Shown here: positions 52,147-60,705 of the stretch, piece after piece
How the letters are laid out: every line of letters begins with the position of its first letter
Position numbering within the stretch: the stretch's first letter is position 1
Assembly: GCA_002493305.1 (NCBI GenBank)
Contig: DKYJ01000039.1
Span: forward strand, 4,273 to 68,272
DNA length: 64,000 nucleotides
Source of the DNA: Clostridiales bacterium UBA7103
GTDB lineage: Bacteria > Bacillota > Clostridia > Oscillospirales > Oscillospiraceae
Direction: 5' to 3'
Notes under the pieces: generated by a model
The model's database searches: none
What the model was told of the DNA's origin: nothing
What the model saw: the letters and a program-made list of their open reading frames with translations, nothing else
Translations under genes and position numbers: made by a program

Positions 52147-52959
52147 TTACTCCGCCTCCCTTGCAAACTCACCGCTCAGGTCAAAGGCGTGGTTCATCGG
52201 GCCTGAGCCTTTGCCAAGATCGAGCATCGCGGAGAGCGCGCCGGAGATATATTCCTTCGCGCGGCGGATAGAGCTTATAAGGTCAAAGCCCTTTGCCAGA
52301 TTTGCCGCGATAGCCGAGGAGAGCGTACAGCCAGTGCCGTGGGTGTTGGGGTTGTCGATGCGCCTGCCCTCGAACCAGACCGCTTCCCCGTTTGCATAGA
52401 GTAGATCGTTAGCGTCGTTTACGCTGTGCCCGCCCTTAACAAGCACGGCACATGCATGGCGCGCACCGATAGCCTTTGCCGCTTTTACCATATCTTCCTT
52501 GCTCTTGATCTCCATGCCGGACAGCACCTCCGCCTCCGGAATATTCGGCGTTACAAGCGTGGAGATCGCGAGCAGCCTTTTTTCCAGGGTCTCCACTGCC
52601 TCGGACTTCATCAAAACAGAGCCTGCGGTCGCCACCATGACGGGGTCGACCACGATGTTCTGCGCCTTGTGGCGCGTCAGGCACTCAGCGATCGTCTCTA
52701 TAAGCGCGGAGTTTGATACCATGCCGATTTTCACCGCGTCCGGGCGGATGTCGTCAAAAATCATGTCGATCTGCTGTCGCAGAAAGTCCTGCGAGACTTC
52801 CAAAATACCTGTTACGCCGGTAGTGTTCTGGGCGGTGAGGGCAGTGATCGCACTCATGGCATATACGCCGTTCATGGTCATTGTCTTCAAATCTGCCTGT
52901 ATACCGGCGCCTCCACTGCAGTCGCTTCCTGCAATGGTCAATGCTGTTTTCATTCTCAT
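52147..52959 (-). CDS. thiD: ThiD, HMP/HMP-P kinase
   Basis: 270 residues beginning MRMKTALTIAGSDCSGGAGI, then QADLKTMTMNGVYAMSAITA, the ribokinase-fold ThiD start. The C-terminal GTGCTLSSAIAANLA carries the anion hole and catalytic Asp region. ThiD phosphorylates HMP twice to give the pyrimidine diphosphate used by ThiE. AAAGGAG lies 7 bases before 52959. Confidence 0.93.
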   Translation of the reverse strand: MRMKTALTIAGSDCSGGAGIQADLKTMTMNGVYAMSAITALTAQNTTGVTGILEVSQDFLRQQIDMIFDDIRPDAVKIGMVSNSALIETIAECLTRHKAQNIVVDPVMVATAGSVLMKSEAVETLEKRLLAISTLVTPNIPEAEVLSGMEIKSKEDMVKAAKAIGARHACAVLVKGGHSVNDANDLLYANGEAVWFEGRRIDNPNTHGTGCTLSSAIAANLAKGFDLISSIRRAKEYISGALSAMLDLGKGSGPMNHAFDLSGEFAREAE

Positions 52960-53059
52960 TTTTCTTCTCCTTTCAGTTTTCAGCATTGTTTTTATATAGC
53001 GGCGGCAAGGTGGTGCCCCCAATGCGCCGCGTGAAGCCGTCTGCATAGCCTGATAGCGC

Positions 53060-53719
53060 TTATGCAGACGCGAACTCCCAAAATGCGGTCAGATCATGGT
53101 AGTCCATCAGGTAAACATCCGCAATCTCCCGGATCTGAGCCTGTCTGCTCTCGTGCGCATCGTATACAGCGACGGTCATAAAGCCGTCCGATACCGCTGT
53201 TTTAAGCGCGTGGAAAGCGTCCTCCACGACTACCGTGCTGCTTCTCTCCGCCCCAAGGCACTCCAGCGCCCGGCGGAATATTAACGGCTGATCCTTTCCG
53301 CTCCCCACCTCTGTACAGGTGACGATCTCCGAGAAAAATTGCCGCATCCCGCACCGTATAAGCGCCGCCTCCACCTGATATCGGTCAGTCGCTGTTGCTA
53401 TGCACATTTTCACACCTTTGGCGGACAGCTCCTCGAGCCACTCGATCATACCGGGCTTTGGTTCCACGGCATGAAAGTAGAAATCTTCAACTGTGCGGTT
53501 TATGCCGTCCATAATTTCTCCCTCGGTCAACGGAATATCATATCGCTCCTTGAGATACACGGCGGACTGGAGCAGGCTCATAGCTTTCAAAACCCCCTGC
53601 AGATCCTCCCGCGGCTCTTTCCCGACGGAATGCAAATACAGCTCGCCCGCGGTGTCCCAAATGAACATTGAGTCGAATAAGGTCCCGTCAAAGTCAAAGA
53701 TAGCATGTTTTATTCTCAT
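53060..53719 (-). CDS. HAD-superfamily phosphatase, probably acting in thiamine metabolism
   Basis: 219 residues. HAD motif I is DFDGTLFDS, motif II is in CIATATDRYQ and motif III/IV in GKDQPLI... VVVEDAFHALKTA. A helical cap follows motif I. Its position between thiE and thiD, with a 4-base overlap to thiE, suggests dephosphorylation of thiamine phosphate or an intermediate. The true substrate cannot be read from the sequence. Confidence 0.83.
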   Translation of the reverse strand: MRIKHAIFDFDGTLFDSMFIWDTAGELYLHSVGKEPREDLQGVLKAMSLLQSAVYLKERYDIPLTEGEIMDGINRTVEDFYFHAVEPKPGMIEWLEELSAKGVKMCIATATDRYQVEAALIRCGMRQFFSEIVTCTEVGSGKDQPLIFRRALECLGAERSSTVVVEDAFHALKTAVSDGFMTVAVYDAHESRQAQIREIADVYLMDYHDLTAFWEFASA

Positions 53720-54354
53720 ACCGTCATCTCTTCCGCCAGGCGGCGGAGCAGGCGGCACTCGCTTTCAATATCGTCTGCCGCGAAAATCGCGCTGACCAAA
53801 GCGACTCCGTCGATCCCCGTTCCGGACAGCTGAGAGATGTTCGTTTTCCCGATGCCGCCGATGGCAACGACGGGAACATCAACAGCGGCGCAAATATCAC
53901 GGAGTACCTCCTTCGGCAGAACATTGGCATCGGCTTTGGTGGCGGTGGAAAACATCGCGCCAACGCCAAGGCAGTCCGCACCGCTGCGAACGGCTTTCAG
54001 CGCCTCCTCGACAGAATGAACGGAAACACCGATCATCATGCCGTCGCCGACTCTCTGGCGCACCTGAGCCGCGTCCATATCCTCCTGCCCCACATGGACT
54101 CCGTCCGCCTTGCATTTGATTGCAATGTCCACATTGTCGTTGACAAAGAACGGAACGCCGTACCTCTTGCACAGGGAGGCGATCTCGACTGCCTCCGCCA
54201 GAAAAGCTTCCTCGCTCAGTTCCTTTTCTCTCAGCTGGACACAGGTTGCCCCGCCCTTCAAGGCGGACTCGACCTGTTCGTACAGGCTCTGTCTGCCGAT
54301 CCATGCCCGATCCGTAACGGCATAGAGCAGCATTGCTTTTTTATCGCACTTCAT
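53716..54354 (-). CDS. thiE: ThiE, thiamine-phosphate synthase
   Basis: 212 residues: YAVTDRAWIGRQSLYEQVES, ATCVQLREKELSEEAFLAEA, NDNVDIAIKCKADGVHVGQED and GVGAMFSTATKADA, the TIM-barrel ThiE signatures. It joins HMP-diphosphate and HET-phosphate to thiamine phosphate. Start at 54354 (AAGGTG site); a GTG at 54363 is possible. It overlaps thiM by 14 bases. Confidence 0.93.
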   Translation of the reverse strand: MKCDKKAMLLYAVTDRAWIGRQSLYEQVESALKGGATCVQLREKELSEEAFLAEAVEIASLCKRYGVPFFVNDNVDIAIKCKADGVHVGQEDMDAAQVRQRVGDGMMIGVSVHSVEEALKAVRSGADCLGVGAMFSTATKADANVLPKEVLRDICAAVDVPVVAIGGIGKTNISQLSGTGIDGVALVSAIFAADDIESECRLLRRLAEEMTV

Positions 54355-55162
54355 AACTTGCACCTTCCTCCAATTTCTCCGGTGTCATATTGTAGATCGC
54401 ATCAATGATGTAATTTCTATAAGTGGAATTTCCATCCGCTTCACCCAGTCTTTTATAGGCGATTTCACCTGCAAGCCCCATTGCGGACACTGCGGCCGCG
54501 GCAGCCTCCAGCGGACGGCCGGGGTTTGCGGCAGCAAAGGCGGCGGTCATGGCAGAAAGCTGGCAGCCTGTTCCTGTGACGGAGGACATCATTGCGTGGC
54601 CGTTGCGGATGCAGTAGGCCGTGTCGGCGTCTGCGACGACATCGACGGCGCCCGTAATGGCAATTACCGCACCGGTTTTCGCCGCGAATGCCTTTGCCAG
54701 AGAGACGGCCTCGTCCAAAGCGTCCTCGGTCACTTTGTCGGCAGCGTCCGCGTCCACGCCCTTGGTGCTTCCACTGCCGCAGGCGAGTGTTTTGATCTCG
54801 GAAATATTGCCTCGGATGACCGTAAAGTCAATCTCCCTGAGAAGCCGCAGTGCCGTATCCGTTCTGAGCTTTGACGCGCCAGCTCCGACAGGGTCCAAAA
54901 CGACAGGATGGTGCAGCTCATTCGCCCGTCTACCGGCGATCAGCATGGTCTCGACGGTGCGGCTGTTCAGCGTGCCGATATTGATGTTCAGACCGGAGCA
55001 GATGGCAGTGATCTCCGCTGCCTCCTCCTTGTCATCGGCCATGATCGGGGACGCGCCGCAAGCGAGCACAATATTGGCGCAGTCATTGACAGTCACATAG
55101 TTGGTGATATTGTGGATCAGCGGGTTCCGGGCTCTCAGATTTTCAAGCATATCCCTAAACAT
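54341..55162 (-). CDS. thiM: ThiM, hydroxyethylthiazole kinase
   Basis: 273 residues: NPLIHNITNYVTVNDCANIV, LACGASPIMADDKEEAAEI, LDPVGAGASKLRTDTA and SVTGTGCQLSAMTAAFAA, all typical ThiM sites including the catalytic GTGC loop. It phosphorylates salvaged thiazole for ThiE. A GAGGAGG site precedes the start. Confidence 0.94.
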   Translation of the reverse strand: MFRDMLENLRARNPLIHNITNYVTVNDCANIVLACGASPIMADDKEEAAEITAICSGLNINIGTLNSRTVETMLIAGRRANELHHPVVLDPVGAGASKLRTDTALRLLREIDFTVIRGNISEIKTLACGSGSTKGVDADAADKVTEDALDEAVSLAKAFAAKTGAVIAITGAVDVVADADTAYCIRNGHAMMSSVTGTGCQLSAMTAAFAAANPGRPLEAAAAAVSAMGLAGEIAYKRLGEADGNSTYRNYIIDAIYNMTPEKLEEGASYEVR

Positions 55163-55185
55163 ATTTTTCCCTCCTCAAGCAATCC

Positions 55186-55704
55186 TTAACGGTTGATAGA
55201 TTCCTGCATGCTGTTCAGGACATTGGCTCTCTTCAGACTGAAGATCAAAATTCCGGAAGCAATAGCACCGGCAGCGGTGGAGATCAGGAACGGGATGATA
55301 TACGCGTAAAAGGCGAGCCCCGCCGCGCTCTGCCCCATGAAGAGAATAGCAACCGGGTAAGCGCAGAGACCGCCGAGAACCGCCGTCCCAAAGACTTCGC
55401 CGATCAGCGTGCAGAAAACATTTCTTGTTTGCTTATAAACCAGGCCGCAGACCAAAGCGCCGAACATGCTGCCCGGGAATGCCATCAAGCTGCCCAAACC
55501 AAGCAGATTGCGGATCAGCGCCGCGGCAAAGGCCGCGCCCAGTCCGTACCCGGGGCCGAGGAGGACGGCGCACAGTATATTGACCATATGCTGCACCGGG
55601 GAGCACCGGCTCCCGAAAACCGGGAAGGAAAACAGACTGCCCACAACAGCCACTGCGCAGAGCACACCTGCAACGGCCAATTTTTTCGTATTTGTTTTGT
55701 TCAC
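55186..55704 (-). CDS. thiW: ThiW, ECF S component for thiazole uptake
   Basis: 172 residues with five to six membrane segments and the ThiW pattern PVFGSRCSPVQHMVNILCAV, LLGPGYGLGAAFAAALIRNL and MAFPGSMFGALVCGLVY. It begins with GTG after AAAAGGAG. It is the first gene under the TPP riboswitch and probably supplies HET to ThiM. Confidence 0.92.
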   Translation of the reverse strand: MNKTNTKKLAVAGVLCAVAVVGSLFSFPVFGSRCSPVQHMVNILCAVLLGPGYGLGAAFAAALIRNLLGLGSLMAFPGSMFGALVCGLVYKQTRNVFCTLIGEVFGTAVLGGLCAYPVAILFMGQSAAGLAFYAYIIPFLISTAAGAIASGILIFSLKRANVLNSMQESINR

Positions 55705-55983
55705 TGTTATTACTCCTTTTGAACTTAGTTGGAAACGGCTGAATACAGCGACGCTCCCACAAATAAATGCGGCGAGACCGCCGCCTGCTGTATGGAAGTT
55801 CGGTCGATGCTTACTGGCATCCTCTCACGCCGGAACACGGCTTCCCATCGCTGATATTCAAGGCCCAGGGCGCTCCCCCTCAGCCCGCCACTTTTGTAAA
55901 CGCTGAATAAATTGCCAAGGCGCTTTTCCGATTTGATCATCGTTTACTTTTGTGGGATCCGTCTCCCCCCTTTCACAAGAGTA
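55705..55983 (-). other. Leader between TPP terminator and thiW
   Basis: 280 bases of leader. A 71-codon ORF (55725-55940) lies in it but has no ribosome site at proper distance and no known relatives to me. Nothing else seen. Confidence 0.4.
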
Positions 55984-56021
55984 AAGAAAAACAGGAGAAT
56001 ACCTTTGCGGCATCCTCCTGT
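55984..56021 (-). terminator. Attenuator terminator of the TPP riboswitch
   Basis: On the minus strand CAGGAGGATGCC (56020-56009) pairs with GGTATTCTCCTG (56003-55992, G-T pairs included) and is followed by TTTTTCTTTAC. It lies directly behind the aptamer, as in an off-switch that ends transcription when TPP is bound. Confidence 0.85.
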
Positions 56022-56025
56022 GACA

Positions 56026-56123
56026 GAGCAAAAGCACTTTCCTACGGCGGCATTATCCACATCAGGTAATAAGGGTCGAAGGTAAAACCTTCCTCTCAGC
56101 CTGTAAGCACAAGCTCCCCTGTA
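56026..56123 (-). ncRNA. TPP riboswitch (THI element)
   Basis: Minus strand: ACAGGGGAGCTTGTGCTTAC, AGGCTGAGAGGAAGG, ACCCTTATTACCTGATGTGG and ATAATGCCGCCGTAGGAA, the classic THI-box order. It controls thiW-thiM-thiE-HAD-thiD-cytX downstream. Confidence 0.95.
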
Positions 56124-56186
56124 TTTATTTCGTTGAAAATTATACACCTATTTTTTTAAAATGCAAGAGCTTCTGCAAAGAAGCGT

Positions 56187-56211
56187 CCCCCGCCGGTAAA
56201 CCCGGCGGGGG
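56187..56211. terminator. Terminator between the dehydratase and thiamine operons
   Basis: CCCCCGCCGG and CCGGCGGGGG form a perfect 10-bp stem with a TAAAC loop, 15 bases beyond the stop of the small membrane protein gene at 56226. Confidence 0.7.
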
Positions 56212-56225
56212 TTCTCAATCTCTGC

Positions 56226-56408
56226 TTAGATTTTTCTGTCTCTCACCTGAGAGTCATAATGCTTGTTCAGAAGCGGGCGGATAACATAGTAGATGAGCTT
56301 GTTCTCGCCGTTGAACATATACAGCGCGAAGGTGGCGACAAAGGCAATGAGACCGATAAGGGACACTTTACCCAGCACCTTGAAAAAAATCTTCAAAAAC
56401 TTTTTCAT
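56226..56408 (-). CDS. Small membrane protein, dehydratase operon
   Basis: 60 residues: a basic start (MKKFLKIFFKVLGK), a membrane segment (VSLIGLIAFVATFALYMF) and a polar tail ending DSQVRDRKI. It follows the second dehydratase gene by 18 bases and is probably co-transcribed. No family known to me; may anchor the enzyme or be a carrier part. Confidence 0.65.
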   Translation of the reverse strand: MKKFLKIFFKVLGKVSLIGLIAFVATFALYMFNGENKLIYYVIRPLLNKHYDSQVRDRKI

Positions 56409-56426
56409 GTTATACCCTGCCTTTCA

Positions 56427-58034
56427 TTAGTAGGCCTGCGCATCGTCAAACTCGACGATGGTGGGATCAAGCGGAGTCTCGTTGAGGACAACGGACATGT
56501 ACTTGTTCACGCAGTTTCTCATATCCTGACGGGAGACGGTGCGCGCGTCCTCAAGGTCGTGCTCGATGAAGATGAAGTGGAAGCCCAGATCCCTGGCCTG
56601 CTCCTCAAGCAGCGCGTGTACGCCGAGCATACCCTTGCAGGCAATGTTGTCGTTGCAGAGAACCATGTCGCAGTTGAAGTTCTTGGCCCACTCCCAGACG
56701 GCGTTGACATTGTCCCAGCCGCCGACAGCGTGGTGGCGCATAACGGCCTTCTCGGAGAAGAGCGCCAGATCCTTTATGGCCTGCTCGGGATCGTCGGTGC
56801 TGATCATATTGTGACCCATGGTGGAGTCCATGTTCAGCACGATATTGATGCCCCAGCAGTTCTGAATCCAGGTGGGGAAGTCGGTATAATACACGGCGGA
56901 GGGCCCCCACAGGAAGGCGCGGTGGCGGGTCTTGCCCTTGAAAGGCTCATACCGCTCCTCATAGGCCTTGCGCATGATCTTGATGACCTTGCGGTCGACC
57001 TTGGTGAAGTAATGCTCCTGACCGTTGACGGAAGCCCAGGAATAGAGCCTGTACAAAGTCTCGGCAATGCCGACGAGCGCGGAGTAGGGGGTCTTAAAGA
57101 TGTCCCATTTCTCAAGCTCGATGGTATTCTGCTCGTTCATCTCCTTGGCGTACTTGAAAAGCTCGTTCCAGTCGTAGGTCACGCCGTATTCCTGCTCGAT
57201 AAAGGCGATGGCCTTTTTAAGCTCAGCGGTGGAATAGGGGTGCGCGCCCGGCTCATTGTGGATCATAGCCATGGTGACAGGCTGATCGGGGATCTGCAGG
57301 CGGCGGCGCTGGAACATGGAGGTGGCCTCAGATGCATTGCAGGGCATATTTGTGGTGAGGAAGCCTCTGCCGAAAATGGGGAAGGCATCGTCAATGGCAA
57401 CGCCGGTCTCAGCCGCGCAGCGGGAGCAGACATCGGCGGGCAGACCGTAAGCCTCGGCCACATCAATGTAATAAGGCTCGATATGCTGGTCAATATCGCA
57501 GATGATGAACTCAGGCAGGGTCTGGAGCGGAATGGGGATAAGATCCTTGAAGCCCTTCATGAACAGCGGGGGCAGGACCTCGTCCATGGGAACCATCTTG
57601 TCGCTCAGCGGGCCGCCGCCAAAGCGCTCATCGTTATTGAGAACGAGAGCTATCTTCTTGGTAAGGCTCTGGACGATAGCGTGCATATGCAGGTGCGCGA
57701 TGCGCAGCTCATAGCCGCGGTAGCCCTCGAACAGGCGGTCGATAAAGCAGAAGGTGCCCAGATAGGAGCCCATCCAGCGGTACTCCCAGAAGCCCTTGAG
57801 ACAGGCGACTGGGGCAGAGCCCACCATCAGCGCCATAGAGCCGAGGTTTTTAAGCCACTGGCCATAATCAAACAGGGTGTCCTTCACACCGCGCCACTCG
57901 CGGTATTTGGCAATGCCGGTCTTGTCGTAATAACGGCTGCGCTGACCGCCCACGCCGTTCTCAGCCTGCCAAATGGGGTCGAAGCGTTCCAGCTTCTTGT
58001 CGATGGAAGCAATGAGCTTATCGGTCAATTTCAT
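56427..58034 (-). CDS. 2-hydroxyacyl-CoA dehydratase (HgdB/BcrB-like) subunit, large
   Basis: 535 residues of the 2-hydroxyacyl-CoA dehydratase / benzoyl-CoA reductase family. Visible pieces: PLQTLPEFIICDIDQHIEPY, VCSRCAAETGVAIDDAFPIF, TTNMPCNASEATSMFQRRRL and MVLCNDNIACKGMLGVHALL; the Cys residues in these can bind the [4Fe-4S] cluster. The last 100 residues, ending RQDMRNCVNKYMSVVL, match the D-component fold. Family members remove water from 2-hydroxyacyl-CoA in amino acid fermentation. Substrate unclear. It overlaps the other subunit gene by 4 bases. Confidence 0.88.
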   Translation of the reverse strand: MKLTDKLIASIDKKLERFDPIWQAENGVGGQRSRYYDKTGIAKYREWRGVKDTLFDYGQWLKNLGSMALMVGSAPVACLKGFWEYRWMGSYLGTFCFIDRLFEGYRGYELRIAHLHMHAIVQSLTKKIALVLNNDERFGGGPLSDKMVPMDEVLPPLFMKGFKDLIPIPLQTLPEFIICDIDQHIEPYYIDVAEAYGLPADVCSRCAAETGVAIDDAFPIFGRGFLTTNMPCNASEATSMFQRRRLQIPDQPVTMAMIHNEPGAHPYSTAELKKAIAFIEQEYGVTYDWNELFKYAKEMNEQNTIELEKWDIFKTPYSALVGIAETLYRLYSWASVNGQEHYFTKVDRKVIKIMRKAYEERYEPFKGKTRHRAFLWGPSAVYYTDFPTWIQNCWGINIVLNMDSTMGHNMISTDDPEQAIKDLALFSEKAVMRHHAVGGWDNVNAVWEWAKNFNCDMVLCNDNIACKGMLGVHALLEEQARDLGFHFIFIEHDLEDARTVSRQDMRNCVNKYMSVVLNETPLDPTIVEFDDAQAY

Positions 58035-59227
58035 TTCACTTTACCCCCCTGAATGTTCTTGATCTCCAGAGACTCAATGAAAGCCTGGAAACGGGTACGG
58101 AGCTGGCCGACCGCACCGAGGGCATATTCCTTTTCGATGGTGCAGCAGGGGATATTCAGCTCGTTGACAAATATGTAGGACGCCAGCACCTTCTCATAGC
58201 TCCAGAACTCGCAGAACTTCATGTTCTCATAAATAACGCCGTCCGCCTTGTACTCGTCCACCAGACGCTTCGTCTCACTGTGGCGCTGGTCGATCTTCAT
58301 GCCGTCCATGAAGCGGGCGCACTGATTCCAGTGCAGGTAATGGCGGCAGATAGCGTCAAAGGCCGTCTCATTGGGCTTTATCTCGATCTCTTCTCTGCTG
58401 GGGAGGCTTCCGAAGCAGTAGCGGTCTGCAACGACCATTGCTCCGCAGGTCTCGATGAGCTTTGTAAACTCGGGATCGTCGATTTCGGAACCTACGAGAG
58501 CAACTCTCGCGCGGAAGGGGAACTTCTCTTCCGGCTCGCGGGTCCTGATTTCCTCCAAAGTCTCTTTCAGGTAGGGCAGAATGAGATAGTGGGGGCACAC
58601 CTGACTTACCAGCTGGATCACATGGAACTCATAGCCGGTGATGGGGGGATTGTCAAGCTTGCGGAAGTCACCTATCTCGGTGATGATGCGGCAGAGCTCA
58701 TTGTGCTGCTCGACCGCTGTGCGCATGGCCTCCTCAGAGACATCAACGCCCAGCTTATCCCGCAGCGGCTCCACGACCTTCAGCATAAGCTGAGCCTTAT
58801 AGTAATCAAGGCCGATACGGTCACCCTGGATGGGCGGGTCGATCTGAGTGACAAAGAACTTGTCATTTTTGACAATGCCGTCAACCAGGAAGAAATGCTC
58901 CTCCATACGCTCCATGGCGGCGCAGCTCTCCGCGCCGAACAGAGCCTCAAGATAGTTGTATCCGCCCTCGATGCCGCGCTCAAGAATAGAACGGACATAG
59001 GGACAGACGCGGTTGGTCATGTAGTAGTTTGCCACATCCGTAGAATTGCAGCGGGGCGCGCGCAGACGGCTGGAGAAGCAGCCGGGCAGGTTGAGCAGAA
59101 CCTCGGGAATATAAAAGCAGTTATACCCCAAGGCGTGCTTGCCTTCCGCCACTGCCTTGTCGACCAGCTCATTCTGGGCGTCCTGAAGCAGATTCTCGAA
59201 ATAGATCAGATGCTTTAGATCTTTCAA
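58031..59227 (-). CDS. 2-hydroxyacyl-CoA dehydratase subunit, small
   Basis: 398 residues from TTG at 59227, which has AGAGGTG upstream; the ATGs at 59272 and 59251 lack a ribosome site. Family segments: YNCFYIPEVLLNLPGCFSSR, RAPRCNSTDVANYYMTNRVC and GYEFHVIQLVSQVCPHYLIL. The pair with the larger subunit forms the cluster-bearing heterodimer. The ATP-driven activator (HgdC-type) that starts the reaction is not encoded beside it, which is unusual. Confidence 0.87.
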   Translation of the reverse strand: MKDLKHLIYFENLLQDAQNELVDKAVAEGKHALGYNCFYIPEVLLNLPGCFSSRLRAPRCNSTDVANYYMTNRVCPYVRSILERGIEGGYNYLEALFGAESCAAMERMEEHFFLVDGIVKNDKFFVTQIDPPIQGDRIGLDYYKAQLMLKVVEPLRDKLGVDVSEEAMRTAVEQHNELCRIITEIGDFRKLDNPPITGYEFHVIQLVSQVCPHYLILPYLKETLEEIRTREPEEKFPFRARVALVGSEIDDPEFTKLIETCGAMVVADRYCFGSLPSREEIEIKPNETAFDAICRHYLHWNQCARFMDGMKIDQRHSETKRLVDEYKADGVIYENMKFCEFWSYEKVLASYIFVNELNIPCCTIEKEYALGAVGQLRTRFQAFIESLEIKNIQGGKVK

Positions 59228-59302
59228 GCAATACACCTCTTTACAAATCATTTTCTGCCCGCTGGGAAACATCGGGCAGACGCCGGAACTATACTCGATA
59301 AA

Positions 59303-59331
59303 ATATTATCACACCTCGTTCTCACATTCAA
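59303..59331 (-). promoter_or_regulatory. Possible promoter of the dehydratase operon
   Basis: Minus strand TTGAAT (59331-59326), 17 bases, TAATAT (59308-59303), 75 bases before the start of the small subunit. Weaker than others in the window. Confidence 0.4.
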
Positions 59332-59522
59332 GCGTCAATTTGTTCAATGTGTCAAAAAACCGAGGATATTTTTGGCTTTGCTTTACTGCACACTGCCGTG
59401 AAAGAGCAGATTTTACTTTTTATACACAACTGACTATTGCACCTTCACAAAAAAAATGTTAATCTGTACGCAAGGATACCCAAGGGTGTCTGCTGCAAAA
59501 ATACAAAAGGAGTGTGGTCTAT

Positions 59523-59936
59523 TTGGTAAAGATCATCATGGGGCTCAAGGGCTCCGGCAAGACCAAGCGCCTGGTGGACATGGTCCGCGACGCTGTCAAT
59601 CAGGAAACCGGCGATGTGGTATGCATCGAGAAGGAGCGCAAGCTCACTTTTGATATCCCGTATCAGGCCCGCCTTATTGAGGCCGGGACTTACGATGTAG
59701 GCAGTTATGAATTTCTCAAGGGTCTTATTTGCGGCGTCCATGCCGGAAATTATGACATTACCCACTTCTTTATTGATAATTTCTACAAGCTCGTAAATGA
59801 CACTTCTCCCGAGGAGCTCAGCGCTTTCATCGCATGGCTCTCCAAGTTTGCGGAGGAGGAGAAGATAGATTTTGTTATCAGCATCTCCGCTGATGTTTCC
59901 ACCGCGCCTGAGAGCGTTAAGAAGTATCTGATATAA
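59523..59936 (+). CDS. Small P-loop protein
   Basis: 137 residues from TTG at 59523 with AAAGGAG 9 bases upstream. It opens MVKIIMGLKGSGKTKRLVDM, a Walker A loop right at the N-terminus, then THFFIDNFYKLVND as a Walker-B-like strand and KIDFVISISAD. It resembles small thymidine-kinase-like or ATP-binding proteins common in Clostridia but I cannot name the family. A single gene followed by a terminator. Confidence 0.7.
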   Translation: MVKIIMGLKGSGKTKRLVDMVRDAVNQETGDVVCIEKERKLTFDIPYQARLIEAGTYDVGSYEFLKGLICGVHAGNYDITHFFIDNFYKLVNDTSPEELSAFIAWLSKFAEEEKIDFVISISADVSTAPESVKKYLI

Positions 59937-59947
59937 GCAGGCTTGAA

Positions 59948-59967
59948 GCCCCGCCAACCGGCGGGGC
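59948..59967 (+). terminator. Terminator of the small P-loop gene
   Basis: GCCCCGCC and GGCGGGGC across AACC, then CTTTGCTTG. A second stem (TTGTCAAAAAA with TTTTTTGACAA, 59975-60008) follows. Confidence 0.75.
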
Positions 59968-60210
59968 CTTTGCTTGTCAAAAAATCCTTGCAGGACTTTT
60001 TTGACAAGCTGAGCGTCACCAGATCTGTCTTATGTGAGCAGCTCAGCTACTACATAAAATCTCGATAATACCGGCGTTTGAGCTGCAACTCATTTTAATT
60101 CGAGGCGGGCCTTGCCCCCTCGAGCACCCCCGCTGCTCTGTTGTCGTTCATTGGCAGTATAGTTTTTTTGACAGTCTCAAGCCCCGCCGACCGGCGGGGC
60201 TTTTGCTTTT
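59968..60210. other. Gap with duplicated terminator-like hairpins
   Basis: No gene seen. Besides the TTGTCAAAAAA hairpin it has a second GCCCCGCC-GACC-GGCGGGGC stem at 60181-60200 followed by TTTTGCTTTTTT, almost a copy of the one at 59948. Confidence 0.5.
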
Positions 60211-60213
60211 TTA
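60181..60213 (+). terminator. Second GC-rich terminator copy
   Basis: GCCCCGCC (60181-60188), loop GACC, GGCGGGGC (60193-60200), then TTTTGCTTTTTT. It points along the plus strand although the next gene (rqcP) is on the minus strand and ends here. Confidence 0.65.
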
Positions 60214-60453
60214 CTCTATTTCCTTATACATGGCCGGGGCGGAGGCTTTGTTGGCGTTCTCGTTTATCTCCGTGACCTCCACCCTCAGGCTGCGGGTGCC
60301 GAAGGCGATCTCTATAATATCGCCTACCTTCACCTGATAGCTGGCCTTTACCTGCCTGCCGTTAACGCTGACGCGCTCCTTGTCGCAGGCCTCGTTTGCG
60401 ATGGTGCGCCGCTTAATGAGGCGGGACACCTTTAAGTATTTATCAAGACGCAT
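60211..60453 (-). CDS. rqcP: RqcP/YabO-type S4-domain RNA-binding protein
   Basis: 80 residues from the ATG at 60453: MRLDKYLKVSRLIKRRTIAN, then EACDKERVSVNGRQVKASYQ, a bare S4 domain of the RqcP (YabO) type. RqcP works with RqcH in tagging stalled nascent chains on 50S subunits. The frame also has an ATG at 60477, but the family starts at MRLDKYL. Its place next to HU and a SpoVB/MurJ-like gene repeats the yab neighbourhood of Firmicutes that also includes spoVT. Confidence 0.88.
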   Translation of the reverse strand: MRLDKYLKVSRLIKRRTIANEACDKERVSVNGRQVKASYQVKVGDIIEIAFGTRSLRVEVTEINENANKASAPAMYKEIE

Positions 60454-60669
60454 AACGTCAGACGAAGCAGACTCCATTCCGCTGCGTCAAACGAAAGCAA
60501 TTTCATTCCGTTTCCCGCTTAGAGCGGAAAACTGCATATCCATTGCTTCCGTTTTCCTTTCAAAATTGAACCCGCTTCGCTGGGCTTCAATTTTGTTGGT
60601 ACGCCTGAGGGCGGGATGGGGTTAGTGCAAGCGGTAGTCTGCTCTTTTCCTTTCTAAAATCTATAGCAA
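60454..60669. other. Intergenic region between hup and rqcP
   Basis: Contains short inverted repeats (for example CAAAATTGAA with TTCAATTTTG around 60570-60597) and no gene. May be a site of small structured RNA or repeat debris. Confidence 0.4.
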
Positions 60670-60696
60670 ACAGCGCGCCGCACTGCGGCGCGCTGT
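60670..60696. terminator. hup terminator
   Basis: ACAGCGCGCCGC and GCGGCGCGCTGT: perfect 12-bp stem with ACT loop, just after the stop codon of hup. Confidence 0.8.
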
Positions 60697-60705
60697 CAGC
60701 ATTTT

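Noticed and set aside
55725..55940. 71-residue ORF in the TPP leader
   Set aside because: No ribosome site at proper spacing and no familiar motif; kept only as a note in the leader entry.
56259..58052. Long plus-strand frame opposite the large dehydratase subunit
   Set aside because: It is the antisense of a well-supported gene and shows the usual Val/Leu/Gly/His-rich shadow composition.
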